Source of the DNA: Zygnema circumcarinatum | Taxonomy: Eukaryota > Streptophyta > Zygnematophyceae > Zygnematales > Zygnemataceae | NCBI GenBank assembly: GCA_037447605.1 | Contig: CM074818.1 | Location: 1,811,204-1,875,203, forward strand | Length of the DNA: 64,000 nucleotides | Reading direction: 5' to 3' | Shown here: positions 35,751 to 47,051 of the stretch, piece by piece | Layout of the letters: each line of letters starts with the position of its first letter | How positions within the stretch are numbered: position 1 is the first letter of the stretch | Notes under the pieces: generated by a model | Told to the model about the DNA's origin: nothing | The model's input: only the letters and a program-made list of their open reading frames with translations | Databases searched by the model: none | Translations under genes and position numbers: made by a program

Positions 35751-35869
35751 AGACTTTTTCAAGAATTTCAAGAAGGCCGTAAAGCATCATTGGGGACCAA
35801 AAGGAAAGTGGTGAGGAGACCCAAAACGAGGAAAGGCTGAGTTCGAGCCTGAAGGCATGCAGTCAAACA

Positions 35870-36125
35870 CACTTGATAATGTCACATTCAAGCAGAGCCC
35901 CCTCAATAAAATTACATCCAGGTAAATTAGCCTTTCAAGTTCCACGCAGACAAAGAGGACCTCAATAAAGTTAAATCCAAACAAAATTGCCCTCAAAAAA
36001 GTTGCACTCGGATATAATACCCTCGATGACTGTTTATTCAAACCAAAAGGCCCGCAATAAAGACATACGCAAGGAAAAGGCGCTCAATAAAGACATATCC
36101 AGAAAAAGGGTAAAAAAATAAAGGA
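35870..36125 (+). repeat. TCAATAAAG minisatellite, unit 2
   Basis: Degenerate tandem repeat with a period near 31 bases, each unit carrying a CCTCAATAAAG or GCAATAAAG core followed by an ACATCCA-like segment. Copies lie at the matching place in each duplication unit. Confidence 0.7.
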
Positions 36126-36489
36126 AAAGTAAAAACTTAGAAGCACTATAAAAACCTTTCAAAAAAGATGAACGCTTATAGTCGTTTATCCCAACTAATT
36201 AAGTAATAACGCAGAGACGGAGAAGTTGTAGGCTGATGTTACCCTCACAGTTTTGGAGAGGATAAAAAGGGGAGAAGCTGTAGGGGAAACGAGAGGCTTT
36301 CAGAGTTGTGAATTTTGGCAGTAATCGAAAACCAGTGGCATTGAGGAAATGATCCTTTAAAACAAGAATTTCGGATCATAAGATACACAAATCAAAACAA
36401 TAGAGAAACTCATCAAGCTGCATAGGGTTTTCAGAATCAGACAATTCAAAATCGTCGCAAGGAAATATTCATTGTTTCCTACATTTTGG

Positions 36490-36815
36490 GAGGGAGGGAG
36501 AGGAGGAGAGCGAAGGGAGCGGGGGGTGGGAGAGAAAGTGGAAGGGGGGGCGAGAGAGGGAGAGGGAGACAAAGGGAGAGGGGGAGGGAGGGAGGGGAGG
36601 GAGGGAGGGAGGGAGGGAGGGAGGGAGGACGTTGAGATGGCGAAGAAAGAGCGAGGGAGACGGAGTGAGAGGTGGGATCAAAGAGAGCCCGGAGCTCTTG
36701 CATATTGAGATCATACCGAGGTGGAGGTAGAGGGAGAGGGTGAAAGAGAGTGGGAGAGGAGAGAGAGACTGGGAGAGAGGGGGAGAAAGAGAGAGTGGGA
36801 GAGTGGGAGAGGGAG
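36490..36815. repeat. GA/GGGA-rich tract, unit 2
   Basis: Purine-rich tract including about nine GGGA units near 36597-36627. Its counterparts are 32079-32170, 41180-41520 and, inverted, 53570-53970. The long Arg/Glu/Gly and Ser/Pro/Leu frames over it are repeat artefacts. Confidence 0.85.
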
Positions 36816-37017
36816 GTGGCCCATGCTTCATTTTCCAATGTTGGCTCGCAACCCTTTGTCTCCTTCTGCTGAAGGTGGGGAGAGGCAGCGTCCAAGTGAT
36901 CGGTGGACCCAGTTCCACCCTAAACCCCGACAGGGTGGAATCAGAGGGAGGCAGCCTAAAGGGGTGCACTGGTACAGGAGGGGAGGAGTGATCCGCAAGC
37001 AAAGGACTTGTCTATAG
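36811..37017 (+). other. Repeated ORF of the duplication unit (copy 2), coding status unknown
   Basis: Same frame and stop as the 32120-32371 ORF, with Thr for Lys and Val/Arg changes near the end. Confidence 0.35.
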
Positions 37018-37614
37018 TGTGTGCCTCCTCATCCTACAAAAAGCAAAAGGGCTTCGAGTGATGTCAGCTGAGATGCACTCACTACCCCCAAAACCGTAAA
37101 AATCTAAAAGCCTTCAAACCCTAATTCCGTACAAGCCCTCAACAGCGTTATTTGTGCAACAGATAAACCCTTCAATTCGGCTGATCCTCCCTCTCTCCCT
37201 CCCCCTCTCCCTCCCTCTCTCCCTCCCGGAAAAACCTCATGTGGACGGTTACCAAGCCTGGATAGAATTCTTTTCTGGAATCCCTTTTCAATAGTATTTG
37301 AGAACTTTAGATTCCTGATCTGTTACCAAAGGTTGGCGGCCGCTTACCACTGCAACGAAAGCCGAGTGTTGTGTACCTCCCTCCCTCCCTCTCTCCCTCC
37401 CCCCGGTTCGCTAGTTCCTCCCCTCCATCCCTCTCGCCCCCCCCTCTCTCTCTCTCACTCTCTCTCTCCGCCCCCTTCCACTGCGCCCTCTCGCCCTCCC
37501 AACGAACCAATGCAGAACCTTTGGGGCCATTTTACTCGCTCTGCCTGTTCTGTAGACGCTCGAGCTGCTTTACACGAACGGAAGACTGCCCTCAAATATC
37601 TGTCACTAAGTCTA

Positions 37615-37745
37615 ACCAACCCTAACAAATAAACAACTTAATCCTAACCCTAAACCTAAGTCTAATCTTAACCCTAAATCGGCCCGAAATTAACCCTAAA
37701 TCGGCCCGGAATTAACCCTAAATCGGCCCGAAATTAATCCTAAAT
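37615..37745 (-). repeat. CCCTAA-like tract with ATCGGCCCGAAATTAACCC repeats, unit 2
   Basis: Four spaced units of AACCCTAAATCGGCCCGAAATT follow ordinary CCCTAA words. Unit 1 has a single such unit, so this is a local expansion after duplication. Confidence 0.7.
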
Positions 37746-37984
37746 CTTAACCTTCCCCCTCGCCAAAAAACTCTTACGTGAGCACAAAGTTCTCACCCCC
37801 CTCATCTCCTCCAAACGAGCTGTGTGCTTGGCACACAACCTCTTCTTCTTCTTCAACCAACCTCTGTAACCTCTTCTTTTCTTCACTATACAAACTTAAT
37901 ACCTTGTTTTTCTCTAAGAACGAACCCTAGTTCGGCTTTGCAAGTTGTGCTCAAACCGCAAATGCCAACAGAGTCCGCTGCCCA

Positions 37985-38203
37985 CTAAAAAATGTATCGC
38001 ATTTCAACACAGCGCATGCAGTTGGCGCACTCACAAGGGGCTCCGATGGGGTCATCTCTCTCCCTCGCTCTCACGCTCTCTCTCCCTCTCCCTCTCGGCA
38101 GCTTGACATTCCCACCACAATTCCCACACATGTGAGAGAGCACCTGCTGTGCAAAAGCCAATCTCAGCCACACCATCCTACGCCACCGCCAACTTTTTTC
38201 CAC
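37985..38203 (-). pseudogene. LSD1-type zinc-finger-like fragment downstream of mTERF gene 2
   Basis: A 72-residue frame contains LSHMCGNCGGNVKLP and, after a GA-repeat-encoded Arg/Glu insert, IGAPCECANCMRC. Without the insert the spacing CxxC, six residues, P-x-GA, CxxC resembles the LSD1-type zinc finger of plants. In unit 1 the longer microsatellite (33300-33347) puts the two halves in different frames. Units 4 and 5 keep only the first half (near 52830-52856 and 55270-55300). No full gene context is found, so it looks like a decayed exon carried along in the duplication. Confidence 0.3.
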
Positions 38204-38295
38204 TGTTGGGAAAATTATTTGGTGACCTCAACATAAGGCCTTCCCTTTTTGTGACATTTTATTTACATAAGCCAAAGCACGCCTCCGCCTTACTC

Positions 38296-39480
38296 CTACT
38301 GTTGCGGCAACCGCACACTAAACCTCTCCATAAAAGCAGCGTCCGATCTCAAAAACAGTGATCCCAGAGGATACTTATTGTGTCCAATCCCGGCCTTCAC
38401 AAGCGCCTCATATCGCAGCTTCAGCCGATTCTCTAAGGAGAGCGACAAAATGTTGGGGTAAATGATGAGCTCCTCTTTATTACGGCCCATCTCAGTCAAT
38501 ACGAATTCGATCTTGGACTTGATAGTATCCCAAGAGCTGCTAAGAAGTGTAGGCGCAGCCTTCACCATCTTCAAAGTCGGAAGCTCTCCGAAGTGCTCCA
38601 CCAGCTGCTTGAACGTATTTTCCATTGTCTCCCGTGTTGACAATAGTATCCGCGGGTTACATCGAAGCATTTTCTGAGCGCTCTCGGACCCCAAAATCTT
38701 CTCCAATCCAGCCACAGCATTCTTGAAGTGATGGCTGCTTCTAAAAACGATGCAGGGGAATAGGCGGAGCAGATTCCTTCCTACCTCGCTGGAGAATGTC
38801 GACCTCACAGCCTCGACTCCCTCCCTTATTGTTTCAGGACTGAAGGCGAGCACTGTTGGATACCTCTCCAACATAGCGCCTGTAACAGGGACGTCTAACT
38901 CCTCGAATAGCCGAGCCTTCGCCTCAAGACTCTGCACACGGCAAGATAAAAGCATAGGCTGTCTGCCTACCACCTTTCCTAAGTTCGTCACTTTCATAGA
39001 GCTCCGCAGGAACTCGAACACGTCTTCCTGCTTCTCATTTGGAGCGAGGAGGAAGTTGCCCTTCAAGCCAGCAAGCCGTTGTAATGCATTAAAATAATCG
39101 TGCGAGTCGATCCCATGGCTCTGGAAGAGGGCCGCTTTAGGGAGGATGTGCTTATGGCCCCTTATAAGAACATCCTTCTTCTTATGAACGAGGTGGCGGA
39201 CCTTCTCCTGCGTGTATCCTAAGCTCAGGAGAGCGTCAACTGCTTCTCGGAGAGCGCTCTTCGACTCCGCAGCTTTTTCTTCGGCCATGGCGGCTCTGCC
39301 CACAGTAACTTTGTCAAGCTTTTCACCCTCCCTGCTGCTGCTATTGCTGCTGTATCCATGGCGGCCTTGCAGGGACAGAGTGCAGGTGAGCTGCTCAAGG
39401 GATGGGTAGCGCCATGGCAGGCGGAATGGAGCTCCGATCCAGATGGTGCGGCGAAATAAAGGAAGAAAAAAAACCGCCAT
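38296..39480 (-). CDS. mTERF-like protein 2
   Basis: An intronless 394-residue frame, close paralogue of mTERF-like 1 with the same targeting-like N-terminus (MAVFFLPLFRRTIWIGAPFR) and the same run of helical repeats to the C-terminal RFSVRLPQQ. Differences from copy 1 are scattered substitutions such as LPKAALFQSHG for LSKAALFQSHG. A cluster of changes lies near residues 275-300 (SAQKMLRCNPRILLSTRETMEN versus the copy 1 version HAQKIMQSSPLVLLASR). That segment is instead shared with copy 5, which suggests gene conversion between copies. The frame is intact, so it is probably functional or very young. No stop or frameshift is seen. Confidence 0.82.
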   Translation of the reverse strand: MAVFFLPLFRRTIWIGAPFRLPWRYPSLEQLTCTLSLQGRHGYSSNSSSREGEKLDKVTVGRAAMAEEKAAESKSALREAVDALLSLGYTQEKVRHLVHKKKDVLIRGHKHILPKAALFQSHGIDSHDYFNALQRLAGLKGNFLLAPNEKQEDVFEFLRSSMKVTNLGKVVGRQPMLLSCRVQSLEAKARLFEELDVPVTGAMLERYPTVLAFSPETIREGVEAVRSTFSSEVGRNLLRLFPCIVFRSSHHFKNAVAGLEKILGSESAQKMLRCNPRILLSTRETMENTFKQLVEHFGELPTLKMVKAAPTLLSSSWDTIKSKIEFVLTEMGRNKEELIIYPNILSLSLENRLKLRYEALVKAGIGHNKYPLGSLFLRSDAAFMERFSVRLPQQ

Positions 39481-39539
39481 GTCAGCACCCCCTGGTAGAC
39501 AGTTGCTACCTCATCTCTTCGTGGAAAGGCGTCCAGCTC

Positions 39540-39715
39540 TCAACCCGAACCCTAACCTAACCCTAACCCTGGCCCTAACCCTAACCCTAACCCTAAATCT
39601 AACCCTAACCCTAAATCTAACCCTAACCCTAACCCTAACCATGACTAACCCTTACCCCATCTAACCCTAATCCTAACCCTAATCCCTAACCCTAATGTCG
39701 AAAGCCCCTAACCTG
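39540..39715 (-). repeat. Telomere-like (CCCTAA)n tract upstream of mTERF gene 2
   Basis: The purest of the tracts: runs of perfect CCCTAA with CCCTAAAT variants, ending at the shared TGTCGAAAGCCCCTAACCTGATCATAA segment. Confidence 0.88.
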
Positions 39716-39832
39716 ATCATAACCCTACCTGAGCTCCCTCCAGAATTGTGGGGTCGAGTTATCCGCCAAGCCCTCCCCTCCCCATGAAAAATAGCACTGC
39801 TCTTATGCAGGCCCGCCTGGGAGGGCACTCAC

Positions 39833-40040
39833 AGAACTAGAACTGGAACTAGAACTGTCACTGCACCTTAAACTTGAACTGTTCATGGTGACTATAACTG
39901 AGACAGAAACAGCAACTGGAATCGTGAATGTACCTGTAACTGTCACTGCAACTGTTATTGTATCTGTACAGTAATTGTAATTTGAACTCTAACTTTAACT
40001 GTAACAGTAACTGGAAGGTTGGCTTCAACCGTAACTTTAA
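39833..40040. repeat. AACTG-type hexanucleotide array, unit 2
   Basis: Degenerate AACTGG/AACTGT array matching that of unit 1 but more diverged, followed by the GC-rich segment with CCGGTCACC and GCCACGT words. Confidence 0.7.
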
Positions 40041-40609
40041 ACCGCCCGCCCCAGGTCTTTCCCGGTACGGCGCAGCGCCCTGGCGGGCGACGCCGGTCGA
40101 GCGCCCGGTCACCTACGGTCACCGCGGTGCCGTGTGCCACGTCGTTGTCACGAGGATGCCACGTCGGTGCCACGTGGGCGCCACGTTGGTGTCACGTCGA
40201 TTGAACCCATTGACTTTGACGAAGGGCGGGTCGTCCTGTCCTTGACTTGCTCGTCCGCCCGCCGCCATACAGCGCGAGCGAGGGAAGGCCCCGCCTGCCT
40301 GCCCGCCCGCTGAGAGCGGTGGTGGTGCGGACAAGAAAGCGGCAGTGGAGAGCGGCACTCCGATTATGAAGGCCGGCAGCGCAACAGCCATTGATGGTTT
40401 GGTGCGAGCTTTGAAAGGGCGGGGAGCAGTTCAAAGGGGGAGCAGCGGAGATGCTCGTGATGCTTTGGAAATTGTTGGAAAAGGACCTGATTGAGATAAA
40501 GACTTTTTAAAGAAGGCCGTAAAGCATCATTGGGGACCAAAAGGAAAGTGGTGAGGAGACCCAAAACGAGGAAAGGCTGAGTTCGAGCCTGAAGGCATGC
40601 AGGCGAACA

Positions 40610-40860
40610 CCCTTGATAATGTCACATCCAAACAGAGGCCCCTCCATAAAATTACATCCAGGTAAATTAGCCTTTCAAGTTCCACGCAGACAAAGCCGGC
40701 CTCAATAAAGTTACATCCAAACAAAATTGCCCCCAATAAAGTTGCACTCGGATATAGTACCCTCGATGAAGTTGTATTCAAATCAAAAGCCCCGCAATAA
40801 AGTCACACATCGGGGAAATAGTTCTCAATAAAGTCACATTCAGACAAAGGTAAGAAGTCA
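40610..40860 (+). repeat. TCAATAAAG minisatellite, unit 3
   Basis: Same degenerate period of about 31 bases as at 35870, with six or seven CAATAAAG cores. Confidence 0.7.
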
Positions 40861-41179
40861 GGAAAAAATAAAAACTTTGAATCGCTATATAAACCTTTTA
40901 AAAAAAGTGACCGCTTATAGTTGTTTATCCCAACTAATTAAACAATAACGCAGAGATGAAGAAGTTGAAAGCTGATGTTACCCTTACAGGTTTGGAGCGG
41001 ATAAAAAGGGGAGAAGCTGTAGGGGAAAGGAGTGGCTCTCAGAGTTGTGAATTTTGGCGGTAATCGAAAACTGCTTGCATTGAGGAAGTGATCCTTTAGG
41101 AAAATAGGAAAATAGGGGTTTCAGAATCGGACAATTCAAAATCGTCGCCAGGAAAATATTCATTGTTTCCTTCATTTTG

Positions 41180-41520
41180 GAAGGGAGGGATGGAGAGGAA
41201 GAGAGAGAAGGGCGGGGGGGGGGGGAAGAAAGTGGAAGGGGGGGCGAGGGAGGCAGAGGGAGAGAAAGAGAGAGGGGGAGGGAGAGAGGGAGGACGTTGA
41301 GATGGCGAAGGGAGGGCGAGGGAGACGGATTGAGAAGTGGGATAGAGAGCCCTGAGCTCTTGCAGATTGAGATCATACCGAGGTGGAGGTAGAGAGAGAG
41401 GGGGAGAGAGAGTGGGACTGGGGAGAGAGAGTGGGAGAGGGGGAGAACGAGAGTGGGAGAGTGGGAGAGTGGGAGAGAGAGGGGGGGAGAGAGAGAGGGC
41501 GAGAGAGTGGGAGAGAGAGA
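41180..41520. repeat. GA-rich tract, unit 3
   Basis: Purine-rich counterpart of the unit 2 tract, ending at the shared GTGGCCCATGCTTCATTTTC sequence. It explains the many overlapping low-complexity frames here. Confidence 0.85.
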
Positions 41521-41722
41521 GTGGCCCATGCTTCATTTTCCAATGTTGGCTCGCAACCCTTTGTCTCCTTCTGCTGAAGGTGGGGAGAGGCAGCGTCCAA
41601 GTGATCGGTGGAAGCAGTTCCACCCTAAACCCCGACAGGGTGGAATCAGAGGGAGGCAGCCTAAAGGGGTGCACTGGTACAGGAGGGGAGGAGTGATCCG
41701 CAAGCAAAGGACTTGTCTATAG
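41519..41722 (+). other. Repeated ORF of the duplication unit (copy 3), coding status unknown
   Basis: The frame and TAG stop are conserved with copies 1 and 2. Confidence 0.35.
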
Positions 41723-42059
41723 TGTGTGCCTTCTCATCCTACAAAAAGCAAAAGGGCTTCGAGTGATGTCAGTTGAGATGCACTCACTACCCCCAAAACC
41801 GTAAAAAAATCTAAAAGCCTTCAAACCCTAATTCCGTATAAGCCCTCAACAGCGTTATTTCTGCAACAGATAAACCCTTCAATTCGGCTGATCCTCCCTC
41901 TCTCCCGCTCTCTCCCCCTCCCGGAAAAACTTCATGCGGACGGTTACCAAACCTAAAGCATAGGATTCTTTTCTGGAATCCCTTTTCAATAGTATTTTGG
42001 AACTTTAGATTCCTGATCGGTTACCAAATGTTGGCGGCCGCTTACCACTGCAACGAAAG

Positions 42060-42900
42060 CCGAGTTTTGTGTACCTCCCTCCCACCCTCCCTCCCTCCCT
42101 CCCCCTCCCTCCCTCCCTCTCTCCCTCCCCCGGCTTCGCTAGTTCCTCCCCTCCATCCCTCTCGCCCCCCCCTCTCTCTCTCTCTCTCCCTCTCTCCGTC
42201 CCTTTCCACTGCGCCCTCTCCCATCTCCTCCGTCGCCCTCCCAAAGTACCAATGCAGAACCTTTGGGGCCATTTTCCTCGCTCTGCCTGTTCTGTAGACG
42301 CTCGAGCTGCTTTACACGAACTCAAATATCTGTCACTTAGTCGCCTTCTCAGTCTATCTATTTCTCGTTTTCTCCTAAGTTCCACCTGAATTCTTCTCTT
42401 CGTTCTCAGTCCCCTCGTCTCCCGCCTCTCTCTCCCTCTATCCTTCTCTCCCTCTTCCCCTGCTTCGCTCACACTTTCTCGCCCATTCTCTTTCCATCCT
42501 TTCTCCTCGCCCTGAACCTCATTCCCTCTCCTGTTTTCTGCTCACTTTGCCACTCTCTGTTATATCGTACTGTCGCTCTCCCAACCCTCCCTCGACTTTG
42601 TCTCTATGTTCACCTCATTTTCCTTCCTTGCGCTTACTTTCCCTCTCCCGTTTTTTGCTCGATCTCTCTCTCCCTCTCTCCCCTTCTCCCACCCCCTCTC
42701 CGTTTTTCTATCCCTATATTTGCCTGTCCTCTTCCCTCTTCCTTTCTCCCTGTTTCGTTTTGCATTCTTTTCCACGCCCTCCGCTTCTCGTCCGCCATCT
42801 CTTGCTCTCGCTCGCTCTCTCTCTCTCTCTCTCCCGCTTCGACCTCTCTCTCGGTCTCACTTCCTCCCTTCTCCACCCTCTCTCCGTTTCTCCAAAGCGA
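42060..42900. repeat. Long CT-rich stretch downstream of mTERF gene 3
   Basis: From 42065 to about 42200 it matches units 1 and 2. Beyond about 42330 it diverges into a longer unrelated CT-rich stretch, so unit 3 was rearranged or had an insertion here and lost the zinc-finger-like fragment. No gene is supported. Confidence 0.7.
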
Positions 42901-43081
42901 ACAAAACGAACTTCAAACGTATCATGCAAGCTGATTGCTTTCAGGGTTTCCGTTGAAACCCAACGAAACTTCAGTTTCAGAAAGCAACAATACCGCCCCT
43001 TCTTTTGTGCTCTCGTGAGCCTCCTTGTGCAAATGTGCACAAGAGATGAAACCACTTGTTTGGCCAAATCACACCCTCGAC

Positions 43082-44272
43082 TTACGTCGGTAGTTGTGGC
43101 AACCGAACTTTAAACCTCTTCATAAAATCAGCGTTTGCTGGCAAGAACAATAGTCCCAGTGGAAGCTTCTCGTTTCCAATCCCTGCCTTTACGAGCGCCT
43201 TATATCGCGGCTTGAGCCGGTTCTCTAAGGAGAGCTTCAGAATGGACGGATAAGTGAGGATCTCCTCTTTACTACGGCCCATCTCAGTCAATACAAATTC
43301 GATCTTGGACTTGATCGTATCCCAAGACCTGCTAAGAAGTGAAGGCTGCGCCTGCACCATCTTCAAGGTTGGAAGCTCTCCGAAGTTCTCCACCAGCTGT
43401 TTATACATGTTCTCCATTGTACCCCGGGATACTAACAATACCTGCGGGTTACTTCGAAGCATTTTCTGAGCGCTCTCGGACCCAAAAATCTCCTCCAATC
43501 CAGCCACAGCATTCTTGAAGTGATGGCTCTTCCTTAGAATGATGCAGGGGAATTGGAGGAGCACGGTCCTTCCTACCTCGCTGGAGAAGGTCGACCTCAC
43601 AGCCTCCACTCCCTCCCTTATTGTTTCAGGACTGTAGGAGAGAAGCGTTGGATACCTCTCTAACATAGCGCCTGTGACAGGGACGTCTAACTCCTCCCAT
43701 AGCCGAGCCTTCGCCTCAAGAGTCTGCACACGGTATGATAAAATCATTGGCATTCTGCCTACCATCTTCCCTACGTTCTCCACCTTCACAAAGGTCCGCA
43801 AGAACTCGAACACGTCTTCCTGCTTCTCATCGGGAGCGAGGAGGAAGTTGCCGTACACGACGCTGCGTCCTAATGCATTAAAAAAATCGTTGGAGTCGAT
43901 CCCATGGCGCTGGAAGAAGGCTGCTTTAGTGAGGATGTGCTTATGGCCTCTTATAAGGACATTCGTCTTCTTATCAACGAGGTGGCGGACCTTCTCCTGC
44001 GTGTATCCTAAGCTCAGGAGAGCGTCGACTGCTTCTCGGAGAGCACTCTTCGACTCCGCAGCTTTTTCTTCCGCCATGGCGGCTCTGCCTGCACTCGCTT
44101 TGTCAAGCTTTTCGCCCTCCCTGCTATTGCTGCTATTGCTGCTGTATCCGTGGCGGCCTTGTAGGGACTGAGTGCAAGTGAGCTGCTCAAGGGATGGGTA
44201 GCGCCATGGCAGGCGGAAGGGAGCTCCGATCCAGACGCTGCGCCGAAAAGAAGAAAGAAAGATAACCGCCAT
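43082..44272 (-). CDS. mTERF-like protein 3
   Basis: An intronless frame of 396 residues from the Met aligned with the other copies at 44272. An in-frame ATG 15 codons upstream (44317) would add a non-conserved leader, so the inner start is preferred. It is the most divergent copy: ALGRSVVYGNFLLAPDE in place of LQRLVGLKGNFLLAPDE, KVENVGKMVGRMPMILSYRV, and a C-terminus RFKVRLPQLPT. The N-terminus MAVIFLSSFRRSVWIGAPFR keeps the targeting character. Its upstream telomere-like tract is the most degenerate of the five, which fits an older copy. The function is as for copy 1 by family, with no specific target known. Confidence 0.82.
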   Translation of the reverse strand: MAVIFLSSFRRSVWIGAPFRLPWRYPSLEQLTCTQSLQGRHGYSSNSSNSREGEKLDKASAGRAAMAEEKAAESKSALREAVDALLSLGYTQEKVRHLVDKKTNVLIRGHKHILTKAAFFQRHGIDSNDFFNALGRSVVYGNFLLAPDEKQEDVFEFLRTFVKVENVGKMVGRMPMILSYRVQTLEAKARLWEELDVPVTGAMLERYPTLLSYSPETIREGVEAVRSTFSSEVGRTVLLQFPCIILRKSHHFKNAVAGLEEIFGSESAQKMLRSNPQVLLVSRGTMENMYKQLVENFGELPTLKMVQAQPSLLSRSWDTIKSKIEFVLTEMGRSKEEILTYPSILKLSLENRLKPRYKALVKAGIGNEKLPLGLLFLPANADFMKRFKVRLPQLPT

Positions 44273-44359
44273 GGCCGACTTCTGAATGTATGCAGGCGTT
44301 GCTACTGGGTAACGCACACCCCCTCACCTCTTGGTTCTTCAAGAAGTCAAAGCTTGCAG

Positions 44360-44700
44360 CTGCCAACCCTAATTTTAGCCCTAACTGTGAATTCAACTGG
44401 AAGCCTGAGCCGGCCAACCATGTAACCCTAGCCCTAAACTTAACCCTAAACCGGCCCAAACCCAACTAACCAACCCTAACAAATAATTAACTTTATCCTA
44501 ACCCTAACCCTAACTCTAATCATAACCGTAAATCGGCGAAAATTCTAGTTATACTCACAAACTTTAGTCTCTAACCCTGACCTGAACCCTAACTCCCAAC
44601 TTACAGTAAAACCCGCCCCTAAACCATTCCCAACCCTAACCCAATCCTACCTAACCCTAACCCAACCCTAAGTTACTTCGCCCTCAAATCTAACCACACC
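44360..44700 (-). repeat. Degenerate telomere-like tract upstream of mTERF gene 3
   Basis: CCCTAA words interspersed with other sequence over about 340 bases (AACCCTAGCCCTAAAC, CCTAACTCTAATCATAAC). Clearly more decayed than in units 2 and 4. Confidence 0.75.
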
Positions 44701-44727
44701 CTGAACTTGCATCTGGAGTTTACAGAC

Positions 44728-44965
44728 AAACAGAGTTCCAGTTCCAGTTCCAGTTCCAGTTTCAGTTCCAGTTCCAGTTCCAGTTCCAGTTCCAGTTCGA
44801 GTTGAGCCACAGTTCCAGTTCTAGTTCCCTAAAAACAGTTTACCTAGACTCAGTTGCAGTTTGATGGCCAGTTCCAGTTCCAGTTCCAGTTCTAGTTGGA
44901 CTACGGTTCCAGATCCAGTTCTAGTTCTACCTCTACTCCCTAATTCCAGTTCCGGTTACAGTTAC
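44728..44965. repeat. (AGTTCC)n hexanucleotide array, unit 3
   Basis: Runs of CAGTTC/AGTTCC units, the best 8-10 in a row near 44735-44805, then degenerate. This is the reverse complement class of the AACTGG arrays. Confidence 0.85.
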
Positions 44966-45890
44966 AACTGCAGTTACCAGGAACAAGACTGTGCCGTCAA
45001 CTAGTCCGGCCCGGCGCAGAGCCGTTCGTACCTGCCAAGTTGGCCTATACCTGGTCGGTGACGTTCGGTATGACCGGTACGAACCCGTACATACCGTTAA
45101 TTACCGTACGGAGGCGACACTTTCAGGGCGTCGTCATAATGGACCAGAAATTTTTCTGCTTGCGGTCACCCGACGTACCGCTGGCCAATCCGAGCGGCGA
45201 ATTTGATCAATGCACCAATCAGACGCGGTCATGGCTGACGTGGACATTTCTTTTGTTGTGGAACCTGCCCGTGTTAGCTTCAACTCCGAAAGTACGATAC
45301 AGCAAAATGTGGACCCCGACATGTGGATCCACATTCTGTAGATCCCCGACCGTCGGTCATAAAGTCATTTAAATATTTCGTACGAAATGGTGTACCGTAC
45401 AAGTATTTGTACATCGTTTCGTACGACGGTACCAGGTCTTTGTACCAAACTTCCGGCAAACAAATCTAGAACCAGTATGGCGCCGATGTAATTAGATCCG
45501 GTACTGCGCAAACAGCCGTCCATTGCGGGCGTAAAATCCAATGCGTGCCCTTTACCTGGACGGTCAGAAATATTTAAAAAAAATTGAGCTGGTGATTTTT
45601 TTATTTCAAGAAATTATACCTCACGGACGGCTGCGATTGGTCGGTGAGCTTCGGGAATTTTTGGAGCCCTTTGGAGAGGCAAACGTTTTTTAACATAAGA
45701 TTTATCAATTTTGGTCTAAAAAAATTTCTGTTTTTTTCGCGTTTCGATCGGAAATTTGAAGGAAGGTCCAGGAAGCCTGCTCGTCCTGAGGGACCGACCG
45801 TACGGTCCGTATGAGATGTACGGCCTGTTGGAAAGTTTTGGAGTGCAAACCTGGGTTTCTGCTTGCAGGGTTGGTTGGTCGGAGCCTTGG
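44966..45890. other. Intergenic, GTACGG-rich
   Basis: No supported exon. The words CCGTAC, GTACGG, GGTACG and TCGTACG are frequent up to about 45.5 kb, as at 0.5-1.9 kb, suggesting a shared diverged repeat. The open frames are short and unsupported. Confidence 0.5.
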
Positions 45891-46225
45891 AGCCAGGGCG
45901 GAGGGAGGAGGGAGGGAGTGAGCTGAGGGAGCAAGGGAGAGGAGAGGGAGAGGGAGAGAGAAGGAGAGGGAGAGAGGGAGAGAGAGGGGAGCGAGGGGAG
46001 GGAGAGAGAAAAAGGGAGAGGAGGCAGGAAGGAGAAAGAGGGAAAGAGGGAGGGAGAGGGAGGGAGAGGGAGGAGAGGGAGGAAAGAGAGAGGAAAGAGA
46101 GAGAGGAGGCAGGAGGGAGAAAGAGGGAGAGAGGGAGGGAGAGTGAGAGAGAGAGTGAGCAGGAGAGAGGGAGGGAAAGGTCGAGAGGGAGAGAAGTGGG
46201 TAGAGGGACAGAGGGAGGGACTTCA
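45890..46225. repeat. (GGGAGA)n purine tract
   Basis: About 330 bases of nearly uninterrupted purine on the plus strand with GGGAGAGAG and GGAGGGA units. G-rich runs could form triplex or quadruplex structure. ORFs across it are low complexity. Confidence 0.88.
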
Positions 46226-47051
46226 ACTTCGAACACAGCTGAAGGTGAACAGACTGCTGCTCATTTTCACTGCTGTTTCTGGGAGAGAAAGGGCCCAGAC
46301 GAAGCTAAAGAAGGCTGCTCGATTATACTTTTCACCGTATTTATGTATTTTTCCGCTTTTGAGAATCAGTGAATAGTTGAAACTGCAATAGTAATGGTTC
46401 TTTTCATGGCTGCCATGAGCTGGCCTATGAGTTTTGAATCGTTTCCTGCTTCATGGTCATTTCCGGAAACATCTGATAATATCATATTGTCGAATCCATG
46501 TCATTGAAGCTCCTGGAGACATTCAAATGGTGTGAATTTGTGAAACATAGCCTGCTGCGGAGCTGAAAATGCTCATACAACGTACCAAGCTGCCTAAAAT
46601 CAGCAATGTAGTGTCGTCTCTCTCTCTCTCTTGCACGATCTCTCTATCTATCTCTCTCGCTATCTTTCTTTCCCCTTCTCTCCCTTTCCCTCACTCAATC
46701 TTCTTCCTCTCGTTGTCTCTCGTCTCCATGTGCTCACTCTCCTGAAGCAAGTTGCTGCGGGAATGCAAACATATGTCGATAGCTTGGCTGCGAATATGGT
46801 TGCCACTCGCTGAGCAGATTATTGTCCTCTGTGTTTTTCTCTCCCACTTGCATTCCCTCTCCGTGTTTTCATTTTACATCCTTGTTCCCACCTCGTTGAA
46901 CAGCGCTTCAGATTTGAGATTGATTTAGATTGGATGTGCTTATGTTTCCTTTCATAGAATTGCCTCTGCTCTTTTCACACAGTGAATGATGTCGTGTGTT
47001 GTGGCAGGGAGCTACTTCCAACCTTTATTTAACGACTGATATCCGCGACAG

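Noticed and set aside
41177-41722. Multiple Glu/Arg/Gly-rich frames as possible genes
   Set aside because: They are products of GA tracts in the duplication unit. Only the conserved tail ORF is listed, at low confidence.
45601-46372. 211- and 169-residue ORFs on opposite strands
   Set aside because: Both are produced by the GGGAGA purine tract.
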